NCBI RefSeq assembly: GCF_013201545.1
Contig: NZ_CP053746.1
Coordinates: 2,445,001 to 2,509,000, forward strand
DNA length: 64,000 nt
Source: Pseudomonas graminis
GTDB lineage: Bacteria; Pseudomonadota; Gammaproteobacteria; Pseudomonadales; Pseudomonadaceae
Direction of reading: 5' to 3'
A program made the position numbers and the translations under genes. The number at the start of each line of letters is the position of its first letter. Position 1 is the stretch's first letter. The notes under the pieces are model-generated. The model searched no databases and was not told the origin of the DNA. It saw only the letters and a list, made by a program, of their open reading frames with translations. Shown in pieces: positions 47,987 to 57,039 of the stretch.

Positions 47987-48000
47987 TGTTAACGATGACA
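47987..48000. promoter_or_regulatory. Possible LacI-type operator ahead of the ABC operon
   Basis: TGTTAACGATGACA, an imperfect palindrome (five of seven pairs) with the central CG usual for LacI-family sites. It is 39 bp before the ABC binding-protein start; the LacI gene at 55834-56850 is the candidate regulator. Confidence 0.35.
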
Positions 48001-48038
48001 TTTCCGCTTTAACAATAAAAACAACGGGATTTTTCGCT

Positions 48039-48986
48039 ATGACAACTCGCCTCAAGAAGGGCTTTTCCGCCGCTCTCTGTTCACTCGCCGTGGCCGTCGC
48101 CTGCGGCAGCGCCATCAATGTCCAGGCCGCAGACGCCGCCAAGACCGGCCCATTGAAAATCGGCGCCTCGTTTCAAGAGATCAACAACCCCTATTTCGTG
48201 ACCATGAAAGACGCCCTTCAGGACGCCACTACCAGCATCGGTGCCACGCTGCTGGTCACTGATGCGCGTCATGATGTGTCCAAGCAGATCAGCGACATCG
48301 AAGACATGCTGCAGAAAGGCATCGATATCCTGATCATCAACCCGACCGATTCGGTCGGCGTTCAGTCCGCCGTCAAGCAGGCCCATGACAAAGGCGTGGT
48401 GGTCGTCGCGGTGGACGCTCAGGCCAATGGCCCGCTGGACTCTTTCGTCGGCTCGAAGAACTTCGACGCCGGCGTGCAGGCCTGCGATTACCTGGCCAAG
48501 CACATTGGCGAGAAGGGTGACGTCGGGATTCTCGACGGCATCGCGGTGGTGCCGATTCTTGAGCGCGTACGCGGCTGCAAGGAAGCCTTGGGCAAGTACA
48601 AGGACATCAAGATTGTCAGCATTCAGAACGGCAAGCAGGAGCGTGATCAAGCGCTGACTGTGACTGAAAACATGCTGCAGGCGCAGCCCAATCTCAAAGG
48701 CCTGTTCAGCGTCAACGACAACGGGTCCCTCGGCGCCCTGGCGGCCATCGAGTCCAGCGGCATGGACGTCAAGCTGACCAGCGTCGACGGCGCGCCCGAA
48801 GCCATCAAGGAAATCCAGAAGCCCAACAGCAAGTTCATCGCCACTTCCGCTCAGTACCCTCGCGACCAGGTACGGCTGGCGCTGGGGCTGGCGCTCGCCA
48901 AGAAGTGGGGCTCACAAGTCCCGGCGACCATTCCGGTCGACATCCTGCTGGTGGATCAGGCGAAGGCGAAAACCTTCACCTGGTAA
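48039..48986 (+). CDS. Sugar/polyol ABC transporter, periplasmic binding protein
   Basis: 315 residues. Signal peptide of about 30 residues ending NVQA, then a ribose-binding-like Peripla_BP_4 domain: GASFQEINNPYFVTMKDAL, KGIDILIINPTDSVGV and GLFSVNDNGSLGAL segments. It delivers a small sugar or polyol to the ATPase/permease encoded downstream. ATG at 48039 is the only start giving a clean signal peptide. It is first in the rightward operon; the ATPase gene follows after 98 bp. Confidence 0.92.
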   Translation: MTTRLKKGFSAALCSLAVAVACGSAINVQAADAAKTGPLKIGASFQEINNPYFVTMKDALQDATTSIGATLLVTDARHDVSKQISDIEDMLQKGIDILIINPTDSVGVQSAVKQAHDKGVVVVAVDAQANGPLDSFVGSKNFDAGVQACDYLAKHIGEKGDVGILDGIAVVPILERVRGCKEALGKYKDIKIVSIQNGKQERDQALTVTENMLQAQPNLKGLFSVNDNGSLGALAAIESSGMDVKLTSVDGAPEAIKEIQKPNSKFIATSAQYPRDQVRLALGLALAKKWGSQVPATIPVDILLVDQAKAKTFTW

Positions 48987-49084
48987 CGGGCGTGGCGCTG
49001 CTCGCCTGAGACTTTTTTTGGCCCAGGCGGGCGCCACGGATTGATGTGAGTTGCGCAGCGATGTTCTGCTGCGACGAGGTGCCC

Positions 49085-50596
49085 ATGAGCTGCCTTCTGC
49101 AATTGGAAAACATCTGTAAAAGCTACCCCGGCGTGCAGGCGCTCAAGTCGATCAACCTGCAGGTCGAACGCGGCGAAATTCACGCGCTGCTCGGCGAAAA
49201 TGGTGCGGGTAAATCGACCCTGATGAAGATCCTCGCGGGCGTCGAGCATCAGGACAAAGGCAGCATTCTCATTGATGGCGCGGAACAGTATTTCGCGACC
49301 TACAACGAAGCCATTGCCGCCGGCATCGGTATCGTCTTTCAGGAATTCAGCCTGATCCCCTATCTCAATGCCGTGGAGAATATTTTCCTCGGTCACGAGA
49401 TCGTCAACGGCTTCGGCTTGCTGCGCAAAGGCGAGATGCGCGAGAAAGCCAGCGGGCTGTTCGACCGCCTCGGCGTGAAGATTAATCTGGATTGTTCGGT
49501 GCAGCACTTGAGCGTGGCCGAGCAGCAGTTTGTCGAGATCGCCAAGGCGTTGGCCCTTGAAGCGCGTTTGCTGATTCTCGACGAACCCACCGCCACCCTG
49601 ACCCCGTCCGAGGCCGAGCTGTTGTTCGACATCATGCGCGAGCTGAAAAGCCAGGGCGTGGCGGTGATCTTCATCTCCCACCACCTGGAGGAAATCTTTC
49701 AGGTCTGCGACCGCATCAGCGTGCTGCGTGATGGCGCCAACGTCGGCGCCTTGACCGTCGCCAACAGTGACATCGACACGCTGGTGGAGATGATGGTGGG
49801 GCGGCGTCTGGAAGCGAACTTTCCGCCCAAGCAGTCCCGCGCCCAAGGCGAAGTGGTGCTGCAAGTGCGTGACATTCAGCTGACCCGTAATGGCCCGCAC
49901 AACAGCTTCAATCTGCACAAGGGCGAGATTCTCGGCTTCGCCGGGCTGGTAGGGTCCGGGCGTACGGAACTGGCGCTGGGCGTGATCGGCGCGTTGCCGG
50001 TGGTCAGCAAGGACGTGCTGTTGCGCGGTCAGCCGGCGCACCTCAATGACCCGGCGCAAGCGCTGGCCAGTGGCATCGGCCTGTTGCCGGAAAGCCGCAA
50101 GAGCGAAGGGCTGATCGTGGATTTCACCATTCGCGAGAACATCTCCCTGAACAATCTGGGCAAGTATGAAGGCGCGGCGCACCTGCTCGACCGGTACAAG
50201 GAAGACACCACCACCGCCGAGCTGATGAAGCAGCTGTCGATCAAGGCGCCGAGCTGTGAAAGCCGGGTCATCAATCTCAGTGGCGGCAATCAACAGAAGG
50301 TGGTGATCGCGCGCTGGATCAATCACCACTGCGACATCCTGATCTTCGACGAGCCGACCCGAGGCATCGACGTCGGCGCGAAAGCGGAGATCTACACCCT
50401 GATGCGCACACTCACCGAACAAGGCTTCGCGATCATCATGATCTCTTCGGAACTGCCGGAAATCATCGGCATGTGCGACCGCGTGGCCGTTTTCAACAAG
50501 GGCGCTATCGTCAACGTGCTGGAGGCTTCGGCCATCAATCCGCAGGAAGTGATGCGCCACGCCACCGGGAGCCTGAACAGTGAACACCTCCATTAA
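49085..50596 (+). CDS. Sugar ABC transporter ATP-binding protein (double ABC, RbsA type)
   Basis: 503 residues with two fused ABC domains. The first has Walker [10 protein letters not shown] at 37-45, signature [15 protein letters not shown] and Walker [10 protein letters not shown]. The second has the degenerate Walker [11 protein letters not shown] and a canonical signature [14 protein letters not shown] with [12 protein letters not shown]. This is the monosaccharide-importer layout. Start ATG at 49085 with GAGGTG upstream; the permease GTG overlaps its end by 17 bp. Confidence 0.95.
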   Translation: MSCLLQLENICKSYPGVQALKSINLQVERGEIHALLGENGAGKSTLMKILAGVEHQDKGSILIDGAEQYFATYNEAIAAGIGIVFQEFSLIPYLNAVENIFLGHEIVNGFGLLRKGEMREKASGLFDRLGVKINLDCSVQHLSVAEQQFVEIAKALALEARLLILDEPTATLTPSEAELLFDIMRELKSQGVAVIFISHHLEEIFQVCDRISVLRDGANVGALTVANSDIDTLVEMMVGRRLEANFPPKQSRAQGEVVLQVRDIQLTRNGPHNSFNLHKGEILGFAGLVGSGRTELALGVIGALPVVSKDVLLRGQPAHLNDPAQALASGIGLLPESRKSEGLIVDFTIRENISLNNLGKYEGAAHLLDRYKEDTTTAELMKQLSIKAPSCESRVINLSGGNQQKVVIARWINHHCDILIFDEPTRGIDVGAKAEIYTLMRTLTEQGFAIIMISSELPEIIGMCDRVAVFNKGAIVNVLEASAINPQEVMRHATGSLNSEHLH

Positions 50597-51560
50597 AACG
50601 ATGACCGTGCAGCCCAACCGGATGAAGCTCAACTTCGCTCGATTGATTCGCTCGCCAGCCTTCTACCCGTTCGTTGGCCTGGTGGTGGTGACGGTCTTCA
50701 TGATCTTCGCCAGCGACAAGTTTCTCACCGGCGCGAATCTGGAAAACATCGCCCGCCAAGTGTCGATCAACGCCATCATCGCGGTCGGCATGACTTGCGT
50801 GATCCTCACCGGCGGAATCGATTTGTCGGTGGGTCCGGTGATGGCCTTGTCCGGCACGCTGACCACCGGGCTGATGGTCGCAGGCGTCCCGGCGCCGATC
50901 GCGATCCTCATCGGTTTGCTGATTGGCGTGGGCTTCGGAGTGGGCAACGGCATCTTCGTCGCGTACCTGAAAATGCCGCCGATCATCGTCACGCTGGCGA
51001 CCATGGGCATCGCCCGCGGGCTGGGCCTGATGTACACCGACGGCTACCCGATTGCAGGCATGCCGGACTGGTTCGCCTGGTTCGGGCGCGGCACGCTGTT
51101 CGGCATTCAGGTGCCGATCCTGATCATGCTGGCGACCTACTTCTTCGCCTGGGTGCTGCTGCAGCACACGCGGGTGGGCCGCTACGTTTACGCCATCGGC
51201 GGCAACGAAGAAGCCGTGCGTCTGTCCGGCGTGCGCGCCTCGCGGTTCAAGCTGCTGGTGTACTCGATCAGCGGGCTGACGGCGGCGATTGCGGGGCTGG
51301 TGTTGTCGTCGCGGCTGATGAGCGGGCAACCGAATGCCGGCGTCGGTTTCGAGCTGGATGCCATCGCAGCCGTGGTACTGGGCGGCGCGTCGATTGCCGG
51401 CGGTCGCGGCGTAATCATCGGCACGCTGGTGGGCGCGATGCTCCTGGGCGTGCTGAACAACGGCTTGAACATGCTGGGCGTCTCGCCCTATGTGCAAAGC
51501 GTGATCAAGGGCGGAATCATTTTGCTGGCGATTTTCATCAGTCGGCAGCGGCACAAATAA
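50580..51560 (+). CDS. Sugar ABC transporter permease (RbsC type)
   Basis: 326 residues, eight to ten membrane helices, BPD_transp_2 family with the conserved [18 protein letters not shown] and [12 protein letters not shown] motifs. GTG at 50580 overlaps the ATPase gene by 17 bp; in-frame ATGs at 50601 and 50622 are alternatives. It forms the import channel with the two-domain ATPase. A REP-rich 266-bp gap then separates it from the dehydrogenase gene. Confidence 0.93.
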   Translation: MNTSIKTMTVQPNRMKLNFARLIRSPAFYPFVGLVVVTVFMIFASDKFLTGANLENIARQVSINAIIAVGMTCVILTGGIDLSVGPVMALSGTLTTGLMVAGVPAPIAILIGLLIGVGFGVGNGIFVAYLKMPPIIVTLATMGIARGLGLMYTDGYPIAGMPDWFAWFGRGTLFGIQVPILIMLATYFFAWVLLQHTRVGRYVYAIGGNEEAVRLSGVRASRFKLLVYSISGLTAAIAGLVLSSRLMSGQPNAGVGFELDAIAAVVLGGASIAGGRGVIIGTLVGAMLLGVLNNGLNMLGVSPYVQSVIKGGIILLAIFISRQRHK

Positions 51561-51584
51561 GGTGTGGGGTGACTGCGCTGGCCT

Positions 51585-51743
51585 CTTCGCGAGCAAGCTC
51601 GCTCCCACAGGATCGGTGGTGTGGACAAATCCGCTGCGCCACCTGACACCTCCTACAGGTTCGAGGTCAGGGAGATATGTGACGCGGCAGCACTTGCCCA
51701 TTGTGGGAGTGACCGGGGTGGCGCTCCACCTTGCTCACGAAGG
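51585..51743. repeat. REPIN-like inverted pair, right copy interrupted
   Basis: CTTCGCGAGCAAGCTCGCTC at the left and TGTGGGAGTGA ... CCTTGCTCACGAAGG at the right form an inverted REP pair; the right copy carries about 17 extra bases (CCGGGGTGGCGCTCCAC) in its middle. It is between the permease and the dehydrogenase genes. Confidence 0.7.
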
Positions 51744-51826
51744 GGCCGGCCCTGGCATTCACGAATCCGAGATGAAAAACGGTGGCGCGATATTCGCCAC
51801 CTAACTACACAAACAGGTGAACCGAC

Positions 51827-52915
51827 ATGGAACAAAACACAACAAACACCATGCAAGCCGTCGTCTGCCATGCGCCGAAAGACTACCGTCTGGAGCAGAT
51901 CAGCAAGCCCGTCGCCCGTGCCAATGAACTGGTGATCCGCATCGGTGCCTGCGGGATCTGCGCCAGTGACTGCAAATGCCACTCGGGCGCAGCGATGTTC
52001 TGGGGCGGCGAGAGCCCGTGGGTCAAGGCGCCTGTGGTGCCGGGGCACGAGTTCTTTGGCTACGTCGATTCGGTGGGCGAGGGCGCTGAAGAGCACTTCG
52101 GCGTGAAGGTGGGTGACAAGGTTATCGCCGAGCAAATCGTCCCGTGCGAGAAGTGCAAGTTCTGCAAATCCGGCAAGTACTGGATGTGCGAAGTGCACAA
52201 CATTTTCGGCTTCCAGAAGGACGTCGCCGAGGGCGGCATGGCGCAGTACATGCGCATCCCGAAAACCGCCATCGTGCATCACATCCCCGAGTCGGTGTCG
52301 CTGGAAGATTCGGCGTTGATCGAGCCAATGGCCTGTTCGATTCACACCGTCAACCGCGGTGATGTTCAGCTCGATGACGTGCTGGTGATCGCCGGCGCCG
52401 GTACCCTGGGCCTATGCATGGTGCAAGTCGCTGCGTTGAAAACGCCGAAGAAGCTGGTGGTTATCGACATGGTCGACGAGCGTCTGGAGCTGGCGAAAAA
52501 ATTTGGCGCCGACGTGGTAATCAACCCGAGTCGCGACAACGCCAAAGAGATCATCAATGGCCTCACCGACGGCTACGGCTGCGACGTTTACATCGAGACC
52601 ACGGGCGTGCCGATCGGCGTTACCCAAGGTCTTGATCTGATCCGCAAGCTGGGCCGGTTTGTTGAGTTCAGTGTGTTCGGCGCCGAGACCAGCGCTGACT
52701 GGTCGATCATCGGCGATCGCAAAGAACTCGACGTACGCGGCGCTCACTTGGGCCCGTATTGCTACCCGATCGCCATCGACCTGTTCGAGCGCGGGCTGGT
52801 GACGTCCGAAGGCATCGTCACCCACGACTTTGGTCTGGACGACTACGCCGAAGCGTTCGCCCTGGCGGACTCGACCAAGTCGATCAAGGTGCTGCTCAAA
52901 CCGGTTAACGGATAA
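51827..52915 (+). CDS. Zinc-dependent alcohol/polyol dehydrogenase (MDR family)
   Basis: 362 residues. Catalytic zinc ligands in GICASD (Cys45) and GHE (His74, Glu75); structural zinc cysteines 107, 110, 113 and 121; NAD-binding GAGTLG in the Rossmann half and Asp in VVIDMVDE that favours NAD+. Sequence style resembles sorbitol/threonine and erythritol/L-threitol dehydrogenases. With ABC importer, FGGY kinase and SDR next to it, oxidation of a polyol to a ketose is likely; the actual substrate is unknown. Start ATG at 51827; MQAVVCHAPK at residue 9 is an alternative. Confidence 0.88.
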   Translation: MEQNTTNTMQAVVCHAPKDYRLEQISKPVARANELVIRIGACGICASDCKCHSGAAMFWGGESPWVKAPVVPGHEFFGYVDSVGEGAEEHFGVKVGDKVIAEQIVPCEKCKFCKSGKYWMCEVHNIFGFQKDVAEGGMAQYMRIPKTAIVHHIPESVSLEDSALIEPMACSIHTVNRGDVQLDDVLVIAGAGTLGLCMVQVAALKTPKKLVVIDMVDERLELAKKFGADVVINPSRDNAKEIINGLTDGYGCDVYIETTGVPIGVTQGLDLIRKLGRFVEFSVFGAETSADWSIIGDRKELDVRGAHLGPYCYPIAIDLFERGLVTSEGIVTHDFGLDDYAEAFALADSTKSIKVLLKPVNG

Positions 52916-52924
52916 CGCTGTCTC

Positions 52925-53014
52925 TGTAGGAGCCATCGGCGTTTACGACAGTCGCGATGCGGTTTACCTGACACAACGCTTTCGCGTCCGTCGTGACCTC
53001 CGATGGCTCCTGCA
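52925..53014. repeat. 90-bp imperfect inverted repeat (REPIN-like) between dehydrogenase and kinase
   Basis: The arm TGTAGGAGCCATCGG is mirrored by CCGATGGCTCCTGCA 60 bp later with only one difference, and the inner flanks (TTTACGAC / GTCGTGAC) also pair. The structure spans most of the 150-bp gap inside the operon. Confidence 0.8.
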
Positions 53015-53065
53015 AGGGACGGTGGCACACCTCAAGCAACCCCATAACAACAAGAGCGCACCCGG

Positions 53066-54598
53066 ATGGATTACGTCATCGGTGTCGACATTGGCACCCA
53101 AAGCACCAAGGCATTGCTGGTCGATGGCCAAGGCCGGATCATCGCGCAGCACAGCCACAGTTATAAGGTCGACACCCCCAAACCGCGCTGGGCCGAGCAA
53201 TGGCCGCAGATCTGGCTCGACGCCGTGGAAATCTGCGTTGCGGCGTGCATGCGCAAGAGCGCGTTGCCCAGGGACAGCGTCAAAGCCCTGTGTGTCAGCA
53301 GCCTGTATGGCGGCTCCGGCATTGCGGTCGATGCGCAAATCAAACCCTTGTATCCGTGTCTGATCTGGATGGACCGCCGCGCCGAAGCACAGGTGGAGTG
53401 GGTCAATCGGCACGTGGATCTCGAGCGGCTTTACACGATCACCGGCAACTCGGTGGACAGTTATTACGGCTTTACCAAAATGCTCTGGCTCAAGGACAAA
53501 CAGCCGCAGGTCTGGGCTGACACGCGCTATCTGCTGCCGCCTAACAGCTACATCAATTACTGCCTGACCGGCGAGGTCGCGGTGGATCACAGCTCTGCCG
53601 GCAACATCGGCGGGGTCTATGACGTCCAGGCGCGGGGCTGGTCGGCAGAAATGCTCGATGCGCTGGGCATCCCGGCGTCGATGATGCCCGAGCGCCTGGT
53701 TCACTCCGGTGATGTGGTCGGCGGCCTGTTGCCCGAATGGGCCGACCGCCTTGGGCTTAGCCCTGACATTCCGCTGCTTGGTGGCGGTGTCGATGCCGCC
53801 ATGGCGACCTTCGCCGCGGGCGTTACTCAGGCCGGCAACCATGTGGCGATGATCGGCACCAGCATGTGCTGGGGCTACCTCAATCAGCAGGTCGAGGCCC
53901 GGCACGGTCTGGTCAGTTTCCCCCACGTCTTCAACGGCGCCAAAGACCTCTACATCTTCGGCGGCGCGATCACCGCCGGCGCCTCGGTCAGTTGGTTTCG
54001 CGAGCAGTTCTGTCAGGCCGAAGAGCAGCAGGGGCGCGAGACCGGCGAAGACAGTCATGTCATTCTCGAACGCGCGGCGATGAAGATCCCGGCAGGCAGC
54101 GACGGCGTGCTGTTCCAGCCGTACCTGATGGGCGAGCGCAGCCCGGTGTGGGACGCTAAAGCCAGCGGCAGTTTTGTCGGCCTGAGCCTCTATCATAGCC
54201 GGATTCACCTTTACCGCGCGGTGCTCGAAGGCGTCTCTTTTGCGCTTCGCCACAACATCGAAGCGGGCACCAAAGGCGCGCAATCCCTGGACCCTCGGCT
54301 GATTGTGGTCGGCGGCGCCAGCCACTCGGACCTGTGGATGCAGATCATCGCTGACGTCACCCACTTCCCGGTCTACACCATCGTTCAGGAGGTCGAGGCG
54401 GCGCTCGGTGCAGCCTTGCTGGCGGCCCACGCGGTCGGGCTGGTGGATGAAGCGCAGGTTCACAAAGGCTGGGTCCAACTGGAGCGCCGGGCCGAGCCTC
54501 AAGCGGAGAACGTCGAGTTGTATTCGCGACTGTTCGCCGATTACGTGGCGCTGTACCCGGCGCTGAAACCGATCATGCATCGTTTGCAGGGAGCGTGA
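53066..54598 (+). CDS. FGGY-family carbohydrate kinase
   Basis: 510 residues. N-terminal ATPase fold with VIGVDIGTQSTKALLVD, the FGGY signature region MGERSPVWDAKASG, and C-terminal adenosine motif VVGGASHSDLWMQI. The family phosphorylates pentuloses, tetritols and related sugars. It follows the dehydrogenase across a 150-bp REPIN gap and overlaps the SDR start (GTGA), so kinase and SDR are coupled. D-xylulose or L-xylulose-type substrates fit the neighbours but cannot be fixed from sequence. Confidence 0.9.
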   Translation: MDYVIGVDIGTQSTKALLVDGQGRIIAQHSHSYKVDTPKPRWAEQWPQIWLDAVEICVAACMRKSALPRDSVKALCVSSLYGGSGIAVDAQIKPLYPCLIWMDRRAEAQVEWVNRHVDLERLYTITGNSVDSYYGFTKMLWLKDKQPQVWADTRYLLPPNSYINYCLTGEVAVDHSSAGNIGGVYDVQARGWSAEMLDALGIPASMMPERLVHSGDVVGGLLPEWADRLGLSPDIPLLGGGVDAAMATFAAGVTQAGNHVAMIGTSMCWGYLNQQVEARHGLVSFPHVFNGAKDLYIFGGAITAGASVSWFREQFCQAEEQQGRETGEDSHVILERAAMKIPAGSDGVLFQPYLMGERSPVWDAKASGSFVGLSLYHSRIHLYRAVLEGVSFALRHNIEAGTKGAQSLDPRLIVVGGASHSDLWMQIIADVTHFPVYTIVQEVEAALGAALLAAHAVGLVDEAQVHKGWVQLERRAEPQAENVELYSRLFADYVALYPALKPIMHRLQGA

Positions 54599-55338
54599 CT
54601 GTGAACACGGCTCAATTTGATTTCAGCGGCCAGCGCATTCTGGTCACCGGCGCCAGCAGCGGCATCGGCTGGGAGGTCGCGCAGCAACTGCTGAACAGTG
54701 GCGCCGAGGTCTATGCCCTGGGTCGCGACGCATCGGCTCTGGAGAAACTGGCGGGGCAGGGCTGTCAGGTCTTGCGTGTGGACGTGGCCGATCAGCCGTC
54801 ATTGGCCGCACTGTTGGCGGACTTGCCAGTGATGCACGGCCTGGTCAACTGCGCGGGGATTTCCATACTGGAATCCGCGACCGAGGTAAGCGCTTTGGCA
54901 TTCGATCAGGTCATGGCGGTCAACGTGCGGGCGGCGGCGATGATCGCGGGGGCGGTGGCGAAGAAGATGATCGGCGAAGGCGTGGTGGGGAGCATCGTCA
55001 ACGTGTCGAGCCAGGCCTCATTGGTGGCGTTGGACGATCACTTGAGCTATTGCGCGTCAAAGGGCGCGATGGATGCCATGACTCGTGTGCAGTGTGGCGA
55101 ATGGGGTCGGCACAGGATTCGCGTCAACAGCGTCAACCCCACCGTGACGCTGACGCCCATGGCGCAGATGGCCTGGAGCGAGCCGAGCAAACGCGACCCC
55201 GCGCTGGCGGCGATCCCCCTCGGCCGCTTCGCCGAAACCGCAGAAGTCGCAGCGCCGATCCTGTTCCTGCTGAGCAGCGCGGCGTCGATGATCAGTGGCG
55301 TGTCGCTGCCGATTGATGGGGGGTACACGAGCCGCTAG
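54595..55338 (+). CDS. SDR oxidoreductase resembling L-xylulose/dicarbonyl reductase
   Basis: 247 residues. NAD(P)-binding TGASSGIG at 18-25, catalytic Ser139, Tyr152 and Lys156 (VNVSSQAS, SYCASKGA), and the segment VNSVNPTVTLTPM, very like animal L-xylulose reductase (DCXR) and bacterial tetritol/pentitol dehydrogenases. It would interconvert a ketose and a polyol. GTG at 54595 overlaps the kinase TGA; a second GTG at 54601 is the alternative start. Last gene of the rightward operon; REP clusters follow. Confidence 0.88.
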   Translation: MTVNTAQFDFSGQRILVTGASSGIGWEVAQQLLNSGAEVYALGRDASALEKLAGQGCQVLRVDVADQPSLAALLADLPVMHGLVNCAGISILESATEVSALAFDQVMAVNVRAAAMIAGAVAKKMIGEGVVGSIVNVSSQASLVALDDHLSYCASKGAMDAMTRVQCGEWGRHRIRVNSVNPTVTLTPMAQMAWSEPSKRDPALAAIPLGRFAETAEVAAPILFLLSSAASMISGVSLPIDGGYTSR

Positions 55339-55425
55339 GACGCTCGGTTTTGACGCAAGTGTTGAGGCTTGATACGAGCCTCTAGTGGAAGATTCTATGG
55401 TTGCCATCAAGCCAAAATCCCCCTT

Positions 55426-55560
55426 TTGATCGTTCCCACGCTCCGCGTGGTAACGCCGCCTCGGACGCTCCGCGTCCGGCAGACGACGCGCATTCAGGCC
55501 GGGGGAGGTGACGCGGAGCGTCACGGGATGCATTCCCACGCAGAGCGGGGGAACGATCAA
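55426..55560. repeat. 135-bp element with inverted termini
   Basis: TTGATCGTTCCCACGCTCCG begins it, and the near-exact complement (CAGAGCGGGGGAACGATCAA) ends it. Inside, GGACGCTCCGCGTCC and GACGCGGAGCGTC form further hairpins. It differs in sequence from the REP family next to it and seems a separate class of Pseudomonas intergenic repeat. Confidence 0.75.
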
Positions 55561-55569
55561 GATCAAAAG

Positions 55570-55638
55570 CTTCCCGGCTGAAGCCGGTCCCACAGAATGC
55601 ACGCGCTGCTTTTAGTGGGACCGGCTTTAGCCGGGAAG
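55570..55638. repeat. REPIN, 69 bp
   Basis: CTTCCCGGCTGAAGCCGGTC and its complement GACCGGCTTTAGCCGGGAAG bound a short spacer. The family is the same as at 46101-46243. Confidence 0.85.
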
Positions 55639-55683
55639 AGGTTAGTCGAGGCGCCGACAGTATTGCGGATCAGCCACACTTCC

Positions 55684-55775
55684 TGTGGGAGCGAGCTTGC
55701 TCGCGAAGGCTGACTTCCAGCCGCTAGAAATGCAATGGCTGGACTGCCGCCTTCGTGAGCAAGCTCACTCCCACA
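55684..55775. repeat. REPIN, 92 bp, second REP family
   Basis: TGTGGGAGCGAGCTTGCTCG at the left, CGTGAGCAAGCTCACTCCCA plus CA at the right, inverted. Same family as 51585-51743. With the two elements before it this fills the 495-bp gap 55339-55833 between convergent SDR and LacI genes. Confidence 0.85.
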
Positions 55776-55833
55776 AGATCTGCATCTGCCCTGAGAGCTG
55801 GTAGGTTTCACAGCGAGGGTTGCGGATGAAACA

Positions 55834-56850
55834 TCACCCGCCGACGCCATTCTCCAGCTCTCCGACAATCACCACCTGCGCCTTCGGCAGATGCCGATCC
55901 TCGATCCGCTCCAGCAGCAGTTTTACCGCGCTGCTTCCGGCCAGCGAGGCGTCGTGGGCGATGCAGGCGATGGGGATGCCGAAGATGTCGGCGAACGGCA
56001 ACCGGTCGATGCCGCAGATGGCCACGCTGTGATGGGCAATATCTCGGTCGCGCAGGGCTTTCATGGCGCCCAGCGTGATGAGCTGGTTGAAGCCGAAAAT
56101 CGCGTCCGGCAGCGGGTGGTCGCGCAAGTAATCCAGCGTGCTCTGGTGCGACGGTTCCAGGGTGTAGTCCCCGGCAAACACATCCAGCTGTACCGGCTTG
56201 CCGCTCCCGGCAATCGCGGCCTTCACGCCCTTCAGACGTTCCTCGGAAATCCGCGAATGGGCGGGTCCGGTCAGCACCAGCATGCGTCCCATGGCCGGGC
56301 TCTGCGCCAGCAGGTAACGCGCGCCCTTTAGGCCGCTGTGATAGTTGTCGAGCACCACATGACTGAACGGGCTGGCAGGCAATGCGCGGTCCAGTTGCAC
56401 CACGGGAATGTCGCCGTTACTGAGGCGGCTGAGATAGACCGGCTGGTACGCCGGCTCGTCCGACACCGGCGACAGCACGATGCCAGCCACGCGGTAACTG
56501 AGCAGCGTATCCACCGCCTTGGCTTCGAGTTCTTCGGAGCCGTCGGTGTCCACCAGCATGATGGTGTAACCGCGGGTTTTCGCCTCGCGGGAGATCGCCT
56601 TGATCATCTCGCTGTAGAAGGGGTTGTCCACAGACGCGGTAATAACGCCGATGATCATGCTCTCGCTGCGCTTGAGGCTGCGGGCAAACGCATTGGGAAC
56701 GTAATCGAGTTCGTGCGCCACTTCCAGGATGCGCGCCAGCGTGGCGGGCTTGACCAGATCGGGTTTGTTCAGCGCCCGGGAAACAGTGACAGGGGTCATG
56801 TTCACACGACGGGCGATGTCAGAAATGGTGACGGGGGTTTTCTTGCTCAT
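55834..56850 (-). CDS. LacI-family transcriptional regulator
   Basis: 338 residues. Helix-turn-helix and hinge (about 6-60: TISDIARRVNMTPVTVSRALN and FARSLKR), then a periplasmic-binding-like effector domain (65-338) beginning IIGVITASVDNPFYSEM. Start ATG at 56850 (MSKKTPVTIS); the frame upstream to 56970 is not regulator-like. It is convergent with, and probably controls, the ABC/dehydrogenase/kinase/SDR operon; a possible site is at 47987-48000. Confidence 0.92.
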   Translation of the reverse strand: MSKKTPVTISDIARRVNMTPVTVSRALNKPDLVKPATLARILEVAHELDYVPNAFARSLKRSESMIIGVITASVDNPFYSEMIKAISREAKTRGYTIMLVDTDGSEELEAKAVDTLLSYRVAGIVLSPVSDEPAYQPVYLSRLSNGDIPVVQLDRALPASPFSHVVLDNYHSGLKGARYLLAQSPAMGRMLVLTGPAHSRISEERLKGVKAAIAGSGKPVQLDVFAGDYTLEPSHQSTLDYLRDHPLPDAIFGFNQLITLGAMKALRDRDIAHHSVAICGIDRLPFADIFGIPIACIAHDASLAGSSAVKLLLERIEDRHLPKAQVVIVGELENGVGG

Positions 56851-57039
56851 GGGCGATTGGCTGCCTGAAATCCGGGACAACCTGCGGGGCAGTCGCATCC
56901 CTCCAAAGAGTGCCAAGGCTAGCACGATGGAGGGCGCGAAAGGGATGCCAGTGTCGGCGCGGGCATGCAAACCGACGCCTTTATTTTCGGGGGCTGGGTG
57001 AGTGTCTGATGACGCTCGGTCGATACCCGGCCGCCAGAG

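Larger units (their letters stand above)
47529..48038. other. Divergent gap between porin and sugar-binding protein genes
   Basis: 510 bp that must hold promoters for the leftward porin and the rightward ABC operon. It contains a 43-codon leftward ORF (47668-47799), the palindrome at 47836-47848 and a LacI-like half palindrome at 47987-48000. Elsewhere no gene is supported. Confidence 0.6.

Noticed and set aside
55339..55833. Insertion sequence or transposon remnant
   Set aside because: No transposase frame or target-site duplication; the structure is explained by REPIN and related short inverted repeats.
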